This document shows, piece by piece, positions 46,365 to 54,249 of a stretch of DNA of 64,000 nt (positions within the stretch are counted from its first letter, which is position 1; each line of letters begins with the position of its first letter). The stretch lies in assembly GCA_015062605.1 (NCBI GenBank), contig SUUI01000003.1, positions 101,353-165,352 of the forward strand, in the 5' to 3' direction. This DNA is from Eggerthellaceae bacterium (lineage in GTDB: Bacteria; Actinomycetota; Coriobacteriia; Coriobacteriales; Eggerthellaceae). Below the pieces are notes generated by a model. It was not told the DNA's origin, searched no databases, and was given only the letters and a program-made list of their open reading frames with translations. The position numbers and the translations under genes are program-made.

Positions 46365-47045
46365 ATGTCAACGATAGAGGATACGGTATTTGCTCGAAAG
46401 AGGTTTCTGATAGGCAATCTTGAACCTTTTGGGTTCGTAAAGGGTGAGACTTGCTACACATTAACATCTGATTTCATGGATGGGGAGTTTGAGGCAGTGC
46501 TATCAGTCTACGATGATGGTTCGTATTCTGGCATGGTCATTGACAAGATGAATGATGAAGAATATGCCCCGCTTCGTTTTGAGAGTTTCAAAGGCTCGTA
46601 TGTGAGCTCCGTCCGCTCTGCATACACTGAATTCCTTGAATGGGTTGCAAAGGGTTGTTGCGTCGATGTGCTATTCGCATCAGACCAGGCAAATCGCCTC
46701 ACTGACCATATCTTTATGCAATACGAAATCAAACCTGATTTTCCGTTTGGACAAAGCCAATACCAAAACTATGGAACGTTCAGGCACGCAGAGAATGGAA
46801 AATGGTTCGCACTGGTTATGAATGTGAAATGGCATGCACTCTTGAAGAACGGTTGCGAGGACACCATTGACATCGTCAACCTCAAAATCAAGCCGAATAT
46901 GAGCTTATCCCTCTGCAGTAACGTTGGCATCTATCCCGCTTATCATATGAACCATAAGAATTGGATCTCGGTGGTCTTGGATGACACGTTAAACGACAAT
47001 GAGGTTTTTCACCTTCTCGAGGATAGTTATTCCCTTACAAGATGA
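46365..47045 (+). CDS. MmcQ/YjbR family protein
   Basis: 226 residues. The C-terminal half has the MmcQ/YjbR pattern: KWFALVMNV in the core and the late YHMNHKNWISVVLDD. This CyaY-like fold may bind DNA or nucleotides; function is not known. The N-terminal 110 residues resemble the companion region seen in longer members (DFMDGEFEAVLSVYDDGSYSG). Possibly co-transcribed with the deacylase gene upstream. Confidence 0.85.
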   Translation: MSTIEDTVFARKRFLIGNLEPFGFVKGETCYTLTSDFMDGEFEAVLSVYDDGSYSGMVIDKMNDEEYAPLRFESFKGSYVSSVRSAYTEFLEWVAKGCCVDVLFASDQANRLTDHIFMQYEIKPDFPFGQSQYQNYGTFRHAENGKWFALVMNVKWHALLKNGCEDTIDIVNLKIKPNMSLSLCSNVGIYPAYHMNHKNWISVVLDDTLNDNEVFHLLEDSYSLTR

Positions 47046-47199
47046 CAGATTGAGTAGCGTCTCGTATATCTTCGTAATGAATGTGAATTTCATTTGTTGT
47101 GAATTTCTCAAAGAGAGCAGGAATGCACGCCATTGGTAAGATGAACACCGAAATCATTCACGACATCGCTTGGTTGTTTTGATATCCAATAGGAGGACA

Positions 47200-48249
47200 G
47201 TGGTACATAAAACCTCACATTCCATTGGGTTTAGGTTCTGCCAGTCCTATTTCATCATATTGATGGCAACTGCGCTCGCTTTCGGTGCCGCCTGTCCGCC
47301 TGCGCGATTCGAATACGATATCAGTTTGTTGCGCGTACTTATTCTGATGGTAGGAGGCACAGTGACACTGTGGCTCATGTCTCGCGGTGGTAAGAACGCC
47401 CGTCCTGTCGGAGCTATAACAGCATTCGCATTTATCGCTCTTACAACAGTTGATATGTTCTTTTATGGCGCGCAACAGGAAATCGCAGATCGTTTCGGAA
47501 GCGTTCTTGCCGTGGCCCTTTACGTTTTAGAGTGCGTTGGTTCTGCCTACGTTGTCCTTTACATGGCATTTGCACCAAGCGCAAAAAGCCAATTGGCAGA
47601 AGATCCCAATCTCACACCAGGACCAGGTGGGCATAGCTGGGACATCCCCTTAAAAAAGAGGATAAAGCATAGATATTTCTGGCGAGACCTTCTCATTTAC
47701 TTCATCTCTTTCTCCATACTTGGACATTGGCTGGAAATGCTGTTCTGCGAGCTTATCATCGCAGGCGTCTTTATGGGAGATTACGATCCTACGAATGCGA
47801 TGCTCTGGGATCAATGGTTGTTCCCGTTTACTGCAGAAGGTGCAGCTGCTGTCGCTATCGTCTTTCTATTGCACCCGGCAGCTAGGAAGATTTTGGAGAA
47901 AACAGGGAATAAGCTTTGGCTTGCCGTTCTCTTGAGTTTCCTTTTGAATTTCTTGGTTTGCACATCCATCGACTTCGCAACAGGTATGGCGGTGAACCAG
48001 GATTATTCCCTTTGGGACTATCGAGAGATACCGTTCAATTTCATGGGGCAGGTTTGCCTTCAAAACTCGCTTGTCTACACTATTGCAGCTACGTTGATCG
48101 TGTGGGTATTCTATCCGCTTTTGGACAGATGGATCAGACGTTCCCCAGAAGGCATCGTGAACGCTGTCGCGTTCGGTCTACTCGGCATGTATCTGTTCCT
48201 TGCGATGCTCCACTTTATCGATTACACAGCATGGCCATTCTTAAAGTAA
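47200..48249 (+). CDS. CmpB-like membrane protein, paralogue of the 39784-41433 product
   Basis: About 349 residues, roughly ten helices. It shares with the protein at 39784-41433 the strings FSILGHWLEMLFCELIIAG, FPFTAEGAAAVAIV and MGQVCLQN, but lacks the coiled-coil N-terminus and charged tail. GTG 47200 follows AGGAGG by only three bases; ATG 47263 is a possible shorter start, and TTG 47170 has no ribosome site. It is 150 bases after the MmcQ/YjbR gene and stands alone. The family (PF06541-like) is a pattern-based call; function unknown. Confidence 0.68.
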   Translation: MVHKTSHSIGFRFCQSYFIILMATALAFGAACPPARFEYDISLLRVLILMVGGTVTLWLMSRGGKNARPVGAITAFAFIALTTVDMFFYGAQQEIADRFGSVLAVALYVLECVGSAYVVLYMAFAPSAKSQLAEDPNLTPGPGGHSWDIPLKKRIKHRYFWRDLLIYFISFSILGHWLEMLFCELIIAGVFMGDYDPTNAMLWDQWLFPFTAEGAAAVAIVFLLHPAARKILEKTGNKLWLAVLLSFLLNFLVCTSIDFATGMAVNQDYSLWDYREIPFNFMGQVCLQNSLVYTIAATLIVWVFYPLLDRWIRRSPEGIVNAVAFGLLGMYLFLAMLHFIDYTAWPFLK

Positions 48250-48292
48250 TCGCATAAATAGCCCAATCTCGGGTTTCCGAACGGTTATAGAC

Positions 48293-48298
48293 TATAAT
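48293..48298 (+). promoter_or_regulatory. -10 box of the FAD reductase gene
   Basis: Perfect TATAAT 82 bases before the gene; no good -35 at standard spacing. Confidence 0.4.
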
Positions 48299-48379
48299 TG
48301 ACGGGTTCTTTTACCGCGTTGCCATTAACGCGCATTTATATTTTTGCATGATCCTGATGCACGATTGGAAGAGGCCAGT

Positions 48380-49975
48380 ATGGATAAAAATGAGCGTCAA
48401 TATCCCTCCTTCACGACAGCAGCAGAATATGCCGAATCAGCGGCTGAGTTGGAACCTATTACCTCGTATACCGATGAGAAGACCTACGACATCGTTGTGG
48501 TTGGAGCAGGTACTGCAGGAGTTCCCGCGGTACTTACCGCTCTAGAGGAGGGGGTTTCTGTATGCTGTTTGCAAAAGGAGGCTACACCAATCTCTCAAGG
48601 TAACGGCTCCTCAGGCGTTATCATGTCTGAGTCCACGTTGCCTGGCGTTTTGCGCTGGATACAAGGCATTCGAGTCCGAAACAATTTCCGAGTCAATAAC
48701 GAACTGTTTCGGTTCTATGCGTTCCATTCCGGCGAGACCGTATGCTGGCTCGATAAGCTTGCCGACATCGTTGGGTATCCTGCTGTATCACACTCTACAG
48801 CAACATCCATCTTCTACGAGAATGGCGATAGATGCATCCTTGCAGGTCACCAATTCGGATATAAGCCGCAAAGCAACCACCAGCTTATCTGCAAGCTCGC
48901 GAAACTCGCTGAGGAACGAGGTGCGGATTTCTTCTATAAAACCCCCGGCGTACAACTCATTCTGGAAAACGGACGTGTGACTGGCATTTTCGGAAAGACC
49001 CAAGAGGGCGAGTACATCAAGTTCAATGCGAACATTGCCGTAATCCTGGCGACAGGGGATTACTCTAATAATAATGCCATGGTAGACCACTATCTTGGTG
49101 ATATCTCGCGTTTCGATAGGAAGCAGCGCGGCAAGACTGCCGACGGCCATTTGATGGCTATCGCAGCCGGTGCGCATATGGTTCCACCAGGGCATGCGAA
49201 GCAGGTACACGACGCGGATGCGGCAGGAAACGGCTTTGCGGCAATCCCTCTTCTCGCCCTTGACGCTAACTGCAATCGTTTCATGAATGAGCAGGATACA
49301 TCGATGCCTTTCTGGGTTAACGAGTTGCGTAAGCTCTACGATCAGGAAGACCCTGGTGTGTTCTTCCGCTTCTTCGATGGTGACTATCAGAAAAACTATC
49401 CTAATGCTCCTTCTCCTGAGGCGTTGCAGAAATACATTCCCGGTGCTGTTGAGGACCCGCAGGATGTCTACATCAAGTGGATTGGCTTGCATTGCTGCGA
49501 TACGCTTAATGAGCTTGCGGGGGAGTTGGGTCTTGATCCTGAAAAGATGAAGGCGTCAATCGAGCGATATAACAAGCTATGTGAGCAAGGATCGGATACA
49601 GACTTCGGTAAAGAGGCGAAATGGTTGTTCCCGATCAAAAAACCGCCATTCTGGGGAATTCGTCAGTGGGTTCGAGTCACATGTATCGACGCGGGTGTTG
49701 AGGTTAATGGCCACTACCAGGTTGTCGATGGGAACCATCGTCCGATCCCCGGACTTTTCGCGGTGGGTACCACAGGCGGAGACCTGTGCGGAAATGCTGA
49801 CTGGGCAATGGGCGCAGGCGTTTCGTCAGGGCATTGTTTCAATGCAGGTCGCTATGCGACGATTTACGCCATTACCGGCGATCTCATACCCTCAAAGCCC
49901 GTTTCCTGGGATGAGGTGAAGCATCTCTATACTGACGAGCTTCATGACAGTACATGGAGTTGGCAGCATAAATAG
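48380..49975 (+). CDS. FAD_binding_2 family reductase of unknown substrate
   Basis: 531 residues from ATG 48380 (AGAGG upstream). Related to the flavoprotein part of fumarate reductase and ketosteroid dehydrogenases: dinucleotide-binding IVVVGAGTAGVPAVLTALEE, VILATGDYSNN, NRFMNE, and the late PIPGLFAVGTTGGD. The HTxGG and GxNRLGGN segments that bind dicarboxylates in fumarate reductase are not seen; the matching stretches read CIDAGVEVNGHY and GTTGGDLCGNADW. There is no Tat or Sec signal, no haem or FMN domain, so it is likely cytosolic. Eggerthellaceae carry many such orphan reductases acting on diverse small molecules; the substrate cannot be named here. Confidence 0.85.
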   Translation: MDKNERQYPSFTTAAEYAESAAELEPITSYTDEKTYDIVVVGAGTAGVPAVLTALEEGVSVCCLQKEATPISQGNGSSGVIMSESTLPGVLRWIQGIRVRNNFRVNNELFRFYAFHSGETVCWLDKLADIVGYPAVSHSTATSIFYENGDRCILAGHQFGYKPQSNHQLICKLAKLAEERGADFFYKTPGVQLILENGRVTGIFGKTQEGEYIKFNANIAVILATGDYSNNNAMVDHYLGDISRFDRKQRGKTADGHLMAIAAGAHMVPPGHAKQVHDADAAGNGFAAIPLLALDANCNRFMNEQDTSMPFWVNELRKLYDQEDPGVFFRFFDGDYQKNYPNAPSPEALQKYIPGAVEDPQDVYIKWIGLHCCDTLNELAGELGLDPEKMKASIERYNKLCEQGSDTDFGKEAKWLFPIKKPPFWGIRQWVRVTCIDAGVEVNGHYQVVDGNHRPIPGLFAVGTTGGDLCGNADWAMGAGVSSGHCFNAGRYATIYAITGDLIPSKPVSWDEVKHLYTDELHDSTWSWQHK

Positions 49976-49992
49976 AACGCCCGAATGGCAGG

Positions 49993-50859
49993 TCAATAGC
50001 AATCGGTACGCCTGTGCTGTAGTGCAGGCGTACTTTCTCTTACAGTGTTTATGCGATCCAGGTCTATATCGGCGATTATGAGCGCTTCGTAGTCGCAAGT
50101 TTCTGATCCAACGGTTGGTTTATGCATTTCGGGATCGATCATGACTTTCGGCATATCCGCCCAAGGAGTTTTCTCTCCACGTGCGAGCAGGGTGCCATCT
50201 GGCGCGAATACGCAACTGTCGCCGATGTATCCCGGATCTGAACGTGAAACTCCGGCTACGAACATGCCGTTCTCGATAGCACGCGCGCGTAGCAGCGTCT
50301 CCCACTGGCTTACCTTACCCTGCCCGCTTACCCATGCAGAAGGGAAGAGCATCAGTTGACATCCGTTAAGCGCTTCAATGCGAGACAATTCGGGAAATCG
50401 CACGTCATAGCAGATGCCTAGCCCTATCGATCCTAAGGTCGTTTCTATAGGGGAAACAATGCGATCACCAGCCGACAGTCGGTCGGATTCACGGTATCCT
50501 TGCGCATCGAACAAATGGATCTTTCGATATATTCCTTGCTTATTGCCTTCCGGATCGGTGAGGATCGCGGTGTTGAAAGGAGAGCATCCTTGGGGATGGG
50601 ACTCTGTAATGGTGTATACAACCCATATTCCATACTCGGCTGCCATGGAGTCGATTGTCTTAGAAAACGTGCCTTCAAGCGGCTCTGGTTCGTTCACGTA
50701 GCACATGCGCTCATCATCATATGGTCCCATGAATGCCTCAGGGAATACGATTAAATCGGCATGGGCATTTTTAGCAAGATCGAAGTATGTGCGCGCCATT
50801 TTGGCATTATCGTTGTCGGGAGCATACATGCATTGCGCCAAAGCAAGACGAAAGCTCAT
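49993..50859 (-). CDS. Carbon-nitrogen hydrolase (nitrilase superfamily)
   Basis: 288 residues on the minus strand. The Glu-Lys-Cys triad is clear: E41 in IVFPEAFMGP, K113 in YRKIHLFD and C150 in LGICYDVRFPE. The KIHLFD and GICYDVRFPE context fits omega-amidase/deaminated glutathione amidase types, but substrate is not certain. The start on the minus strand at 50859 has AGGAGA upstream; a longer frame to 50910 has no family support. It is convergent with the FAD reductase gene, with 17 bases between stops, and the terminator of that gene lies inside this coding sequence. Confidence 0.9.
   Translation of the reverse strand: MSFRLALAQCMYAPDNDNAKMARTYFDLAKNAHADLIVFPEAFMGPYDDERMCYVNEPEPLEGTFSKTIDSMAAEYGIWVVYTITESHPQGCSPFNTAILTDPEGNKQGIYRKIHLFDAQGYRESDRLSAGDRIVSPIETTLGSIGLGICYDVRFPELSRIEALNGCQLMLFPSAWVSGQGKVSQWETLLRARAIENGMFVAGVSRSDPGYIGDSCVFAPDGTLLARGEKTPWADMPKVMIDPEMHKPTVGSETCDYEALIIADIDLDRINTVRESTPALQHRRTDCY
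50006..50040 (+). terminator. Plus-strand terminator within the 3' end of the nitrilase-family gene
   Basis: GTACGCCTG (50006-50014) and CAGGCGTAC (50025-50033) form a perfect nine-base stem followed by TTTCTCTT on the plus strand. It would end transcripts of the FAD reductase gene, while on the minus strand it codes for the last residues of the amidase. Confidence 0.6.
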
Positions 50860-51088
50860 GGGATATCTCCTGTCCAATCTGAATCGAATGAGCGAACCAA
50901 ACGCTTCCATCGCTTAACAGTATACTCATATTATTCCTCAAGCCCACAAATAGAAGTTATTAATCATGAATCTATGGCACGTGCAAGCTTGCATGCAGTT
51001 TGTTTGGTCTTGATGCAAACGAGCAGAAGATGCGCATCGTTATTGCGGTAGAATTGCGATGTTTGAGATTAGTGAAAGGAGTTTTGGC

Positions 51089-51400
51089 ATGATAGTTACA
51101 ACAGCAGACATCGTTCCTGGCCAGAAAGTGCAGATTCTCGGACTCGTACGTGGAAACGTTGTCTTCGCAAAGCATATCGGACGCGACATCATGGCTAGTT
51201 TTAAGAACCTTGCCGGCGGTGAAATCAGAAGCTACACGGATTTGATGGTCGAAGGGCGTGACATCGCAGAGAGCAGGATGATATCTGAAGCCCAGAGGTT
51301 GGGAGCCGATGCGATCGTAAACATGCGTTTCGATACCTCTTCCGTAATGGAGGGTACAGTTGATTTTCTCGCGTACGGAACCGCAGTGAAGTTCGTGTGA
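51089..51400 (+). CDS. YbjQ/UPF0145 family protein
   Basis: 103 residues of the YbjQ (heavy-metal-binding-like) family, typically pentameric; function unknown. The typical LGLVRGNVVFAKHIGRDI and EAQRLGADAIVNMRFDTS strings are present. ATG 51089 has GAAAGGAG ahead; an upstream ATG at 51059 is less likely. It precedes a zinc-ribbon cassette by about 55 bases on the same strand. Confidence 0.92.
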   Translation: MIVTTADIVPGQKVQILGLVRGNVVFAKHIGRDIMASFKNLAGGEIRSYTDLMVEGRDIAESRMISEAQRLGADAIVNMRFDTSSVMEGTVDFLAYGTAVKFV

Positions 51401-51454
51401 TAGCGTGCAAAACTTGCTTCGATAGCGCTTAAATCTAGTTTGTGGGGGATTGTC

Positions 51455-51973
51455 ATGAAGAAGTGCGCAAACTGCGGTTTCGCGGAGACGGATGATGCAA
51501 GATTCTGCTCGAACTGCGGGCACAATTCCTTTTACGAGGAAACCATTCCCCGCTACGCTTCCACGTATTCTAACGGTAGCTCATATCGTCAGTATGCTCG
51601 CAAATACGATTCCGATGACATGGATAAGAAGCCCATCGGCATGGCTGTGCTGACGTTTTTCTTACCGTTCATCGGAGGATACTTCCTTATAAAGCCAGAT
51701 GTTTCCCCGGGTCTTCGTAATTTCGGCATCGTATGGTGCTCTTTATGCGCGGTAAGCTTGCTGGCAGGGGAGACCGATATTTCTGTCCTGTACAACATTG
51801 TCAGCGCTGCGCTTTGCATCGCCCCAGTGATCGTGTACCTATTCCGTAAATATTCTTTTGAGAAAGCAATGCGGGAGGAAGCAGAAGCCAGACGAACCGA
51901 AGATATCCTCAACACCCCTCTTCAAACCTACGCAGACAGAGAAGTTGAAGACATTGCAAGAAGATACCAGTAA
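51455..51973 (+). CDS. Zinc-ribbon membrane protein A
   Basis: 172 residues. N-terminal zinc ribbon with two CxxC pairs (CANCG and CSNCG, residues 4-24), a tyrosine/serine-rich linker, two or three hydrophobic helices (about 55-125; FFLPFIGGYFLIKPDVSPG), and a charged C-terminus with the motif TEDILNTPLQTYADREVEDIARRYQ-like ending. I know of no function. GTGGGGG precedes ATG 51455. It is a paralogue of the protein at 52531-53082, with conserved ribbon, loop (IKPDV/IRPDV) and tail. Confidence 0.82.
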   Translation: MKKCANCGFAETDDARFCSNCGHNSFYEETIPRYASTYSNGSSYRQYARKYDSDDMDKKPIGMAVLTFFLPFIGGYFLIKPDVSPGLRNFGIVWCSLCAVSLLAGETDISVLYNIVSAALCIAPVIVYLFRKYSFEKAMREEAEARRTEDILNTPLQTYADREVEDIARRYQ

Positions 51974-52021
51974 AGTACCAGTAGATAATATGTGGTTATT
52001 TAGGCAAACAACATTAAGATC

Positions 52022-52489
52022 ATGAGCGCTTCAAGTTATCGAAAACCTATCGGATACATTATTGCGGCGATAGCGCTTATCGTTGTGTTTATAGGCGGCT
52101 CAGTCGTAAAATACCTTGTCCAAGAGAACGTCATTGATCCATACGACGATAAGGTCGAGCTCTCTGCGCTTAGGTGGCCCAATAGCGATATTGCTAATCT
52201 TATTCCCAAGCCAGATTCAGCACGCGGTTATACGTATTGGGAATCAAGCAACGGTTTCGATATCGATGTTGGCGATTATACAGCCGAGATGTTCAACGAC
52301 TACGTTGACGCATGCCTTATAGCTGGATTCACTGTTGATTATCATGCCAATCCTCACTCATTTTCCGCTTACAATTCCGATGGGTATGACCTGTATTTGT
52401 ATTACTATGAAGACGATAAGATCATGAATGTAAATATTTCTGCGCCGAAGGAAGAAACTGAAGAAATCGATTCGACAAACGATACCTGA
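52022..52489 (+). CDS. Membrane-anchored protein with a DUF6591-like domain
   Basis: 155 residues. One N-terminal helix (about 11-33), then an extracytoplasmic domain rich in Y, D and W: LRWPNSDIANLIPKPDS, DYTAEMFNDYVDACLIAGF and FSAYNSDGYDLYLYYYED. The pattern recalls DUF6591, a family often encoded with or fused to zinc ribbons; this call is from memory and moderate. It lies between the two zinc-ribbon paralogues (48 bases after the first, 41 before the second), so the three likely work together. Confidence 0.75.
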   Translation: MSASSYRKPIGYIIAAIALIVVFIGGSVVKYLVQENVIDPYDDKVELSALRWPNSDIANLIPKPDSARGYTYWESSNGFDIDVGDYTAEMFNDYVDACLIAGFTVDYHANPHSFSAYNSDGYDLYLYYYEDDKIMNVNISAPKEETEEIDSTNDT

Positions 52490-52530
52490 TTTCGCGTATA
52501 CTTACATCAAAAGCGAGAAGGAGGTTTGAC

Positions 52531-53082
52531 GTGAAGAAGTGTAATATCTGCGGTTATGCCGAAACAGACGATGCTCAGTTCTGCTCGAATTGCGGTCACA
52601 ACGAGTTCACAGCTGTAAATAAAGCTGCGCAGAATCCTTACGGCCAGCAAGGCCGTCCGGGTGGCGCTCCGTACGGAAATATGGTCCCTCAAGCTCAGCC
52701 CGAACTTAATAGGCCAATCGGATGGTTAATCTTGCACATTTTCCTTCCGTTTATAAGTGGTTATAAATTGATTCGCCCCGATGTATCTTCTGGTTTTCGC
52801 ACGTTTGGAATCGTGTGGTCGATAATTTCCGTCGTAGCGTATTTCTTTAATGCCTACATGTTCTATATGAGCTACAACAACCCATCTGCAGTTGTGAGCT
52901 TAATATGCGGAATTCTCACCGTAATCCCGTTGATTCTCTATGCTTCAAACTCAAAGAAATATAAGGAAGAGATGGATCGTAAAGCACAGGAGAAACTGAC
53001 AGAGGATTTACTCAATCAGCCGCTAAAGACCTTTGCTGACGAGGAAGTTGAGAAGATCGCTGAAAGGTACAAGGACGCCTAA
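52531..53082 (+). CDS. Zinc-ribbon membrane protein B
   Basis: 183 residues from GTG 52531 (GGAGG ahead). Zinc ribbon with CNICG and CSNCG pairs, a glycine/proline-rich linker (about 30-60), three hydrophobic stretches (FLPFISGYKLIRPDVSSGF; YFFNAYMFYMSY; LICGILTVIPLILYA) and a tail TEDLLNQPLKTFADEEVEKI. It is the paralogue of protein A. TATACT upstream at about 52497 could be a -10 box. A perfect terminator follows the gene. Confidence 0.82.
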   Translation: MKKCNICGYAETDDAQFCSNCGHNEFTAVNKAAQNPYGQQGRPGGAPYGNMVPQAQPELNRPIGWLILHIFLPFISGYKLIRPDVSSGFRTFGIVWSIISVVAYFFNAYMFYMSYNNPSAVVSLICGILTVIPLILYASNSKKYKEEMDRKAQEKLTEDLLNQPLKTFADEEVEKIAERYKDA

Positions 53083-53136
53083 GCAAACATTCATGCATTC
53101 TTAGATGAAGTTTTACAGTTCGCTGTGTTGCTTTTC

Positions 53137-53164
53137 GCCCGCGCATACATATGCGCGGGCTTTT
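53137..53164 (+). terminator. Terminator after the zinc-ribbon cassette
   Basis: GCCCGCGCAT (53137-53146) and ATGCGCGGGC (53151-53160), a perfect ten-base stem with an ACAT loop, followed by TTTT. Confidence 0.9.
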
Positions 53165-53172
53165 CAATTCGA

Positions 53173-53178
53173 TATAAT
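53173..53178 (+). promoter_or_regulatory. -10 box of the patatin-like gene, probable leaderless start
   Basis: Perfect TATAAT ending eight bases before ATG 53187. Transcription would start at or next to the start codon, and no ribosome site exists. Confidence 0.6.
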
Positions 53179-53186
53179 CCTTGAAC

Positions 53187-54074
53187 ATGGAGACTACACT
53201 ATCTAGCAATGTATTTAATACCGCGCTTCTCTTCGAAGGCGGAAGCATGCGTGCAGCTTACACCTGCGCTGTTGCTGCGGAACTCCTAGATCAAGGAGTT
53301 TACTTCGATAATGTCTACGGTGTTAGTGCGGGTAGTTCGAACACAGTGAACTACGTCTCTCGCGATATCGATCGGACGATTGCTTCGTTCACCTCATTCG
53401 TGCAGATGGAAAACATCGGAGACTGGAAAACCTTAGTGGCGCATAAGGGGCTTTGGAACGCTCCCTATATCTATCAGGAAGCCGGGAAGCCTGATGGAGC
53501 CATGCCATTTGATTTCGAAACGTTCGCCAACAATCCTGCAAAAGCAACCATTGTTGCCTTCGAGAGAGATACTGGCCGAGATCTCTTCTTTCGCAAGAGC
53601 GAGATGACGTCACTCGACAATTTGATGATACGCGTTCGTGCAAGCTCAACGATTCCGGTATTCATGCCTCCTCCAAAGATTAATGGGAAGTATTGTTATG
53701 ATGGTGGATTTGCAGTAGGTGGGGGATTACCGCTTCGCCAGATCCAAGCAGACGGATTCGAACGCGTCTTCGTCGTACGCACAAGGAAGAGGGGATACAG
53801 AAAATCTGGCGGAAACCACTGGGCCAGGAAATTCTTCTGGAGACGCCCGTATATGCGCGATGCGGTGCTTACACGAAATCTTCGCTATAACGAAGCCTGC
53901 GACTTACTTGATATGTGGGAAGATCAGGGGAAAGCCTATGTCTTCTATTGCGATGACTTAACCCTTTCAGGAACAGAGCGCGACTACGATGAACTCTGCA
54001 GGAATTACGAGAGCGGTCGTGCGCAGATAAAGCGCGATTGGGGAAAGCTCATGGATTTCCTTGGCAAGGATTAA
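53187..54074 (+). CDS. Patatin-like phospholipase family protein
   Basis: 295 residues. Serine lipase/acyl hydrolase of the patatin fold: oxyanion loop LLFEGGSMRAAY (residues 14-25), nucleophile S47 in GVSAGS, and the dyad aspartate in YDGGFAVGGGLPL. It resembles the YjjU/RssA-type cytosolic patatins; no signal peptide or membrane helix. ATG 53187 is chosen, as TTG 53181 lies too close to the -10 box TATAAT. It stands alone, isolated by the terminator upstream. Its natural lipid substrate is unknown. Confidence 0.9.
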   Translation: METTLSSNVFNTALLFEGGSMRAAYTCAVAAELLDQGVYFDNVYGVSAGSSNTVNYVSRDIDRTIASFTSFVQMENIGDWKTLVAHKGLWNAPYIYQEAGKPDGAMPFDFETFANNPAKATIVAFERDTGRDLFFRKSEMTSLDNLMIRVRASSTIPVFMPPPKINGKYCYDGGFAVGGGLPLRQIQADGFERVFVVRTRKRGYRKSGGNHWARKFFWRRPYMRDAVLTRNLRYNEACDLLDMWEDQGKAYVFYCDDLTLSGTERDYDELCRNYESGRAQIKRDWGKLMDFLGKD

Positions 54075-54249
54075 TCAAGAAATAGTCTTCACCAACGCTA
54101 GTAATTGTCTCCCAAATCCTAAACTTGCCGCCAATTACTTATCATAGCTTTACGCCTGCAATCGATGATGATGCTATATGCTAAGATTGATTAGCTAAGT
54201 TACTTCACATACATTTATCGGCAAAAGATACCAACGGGGATGATCCTTG

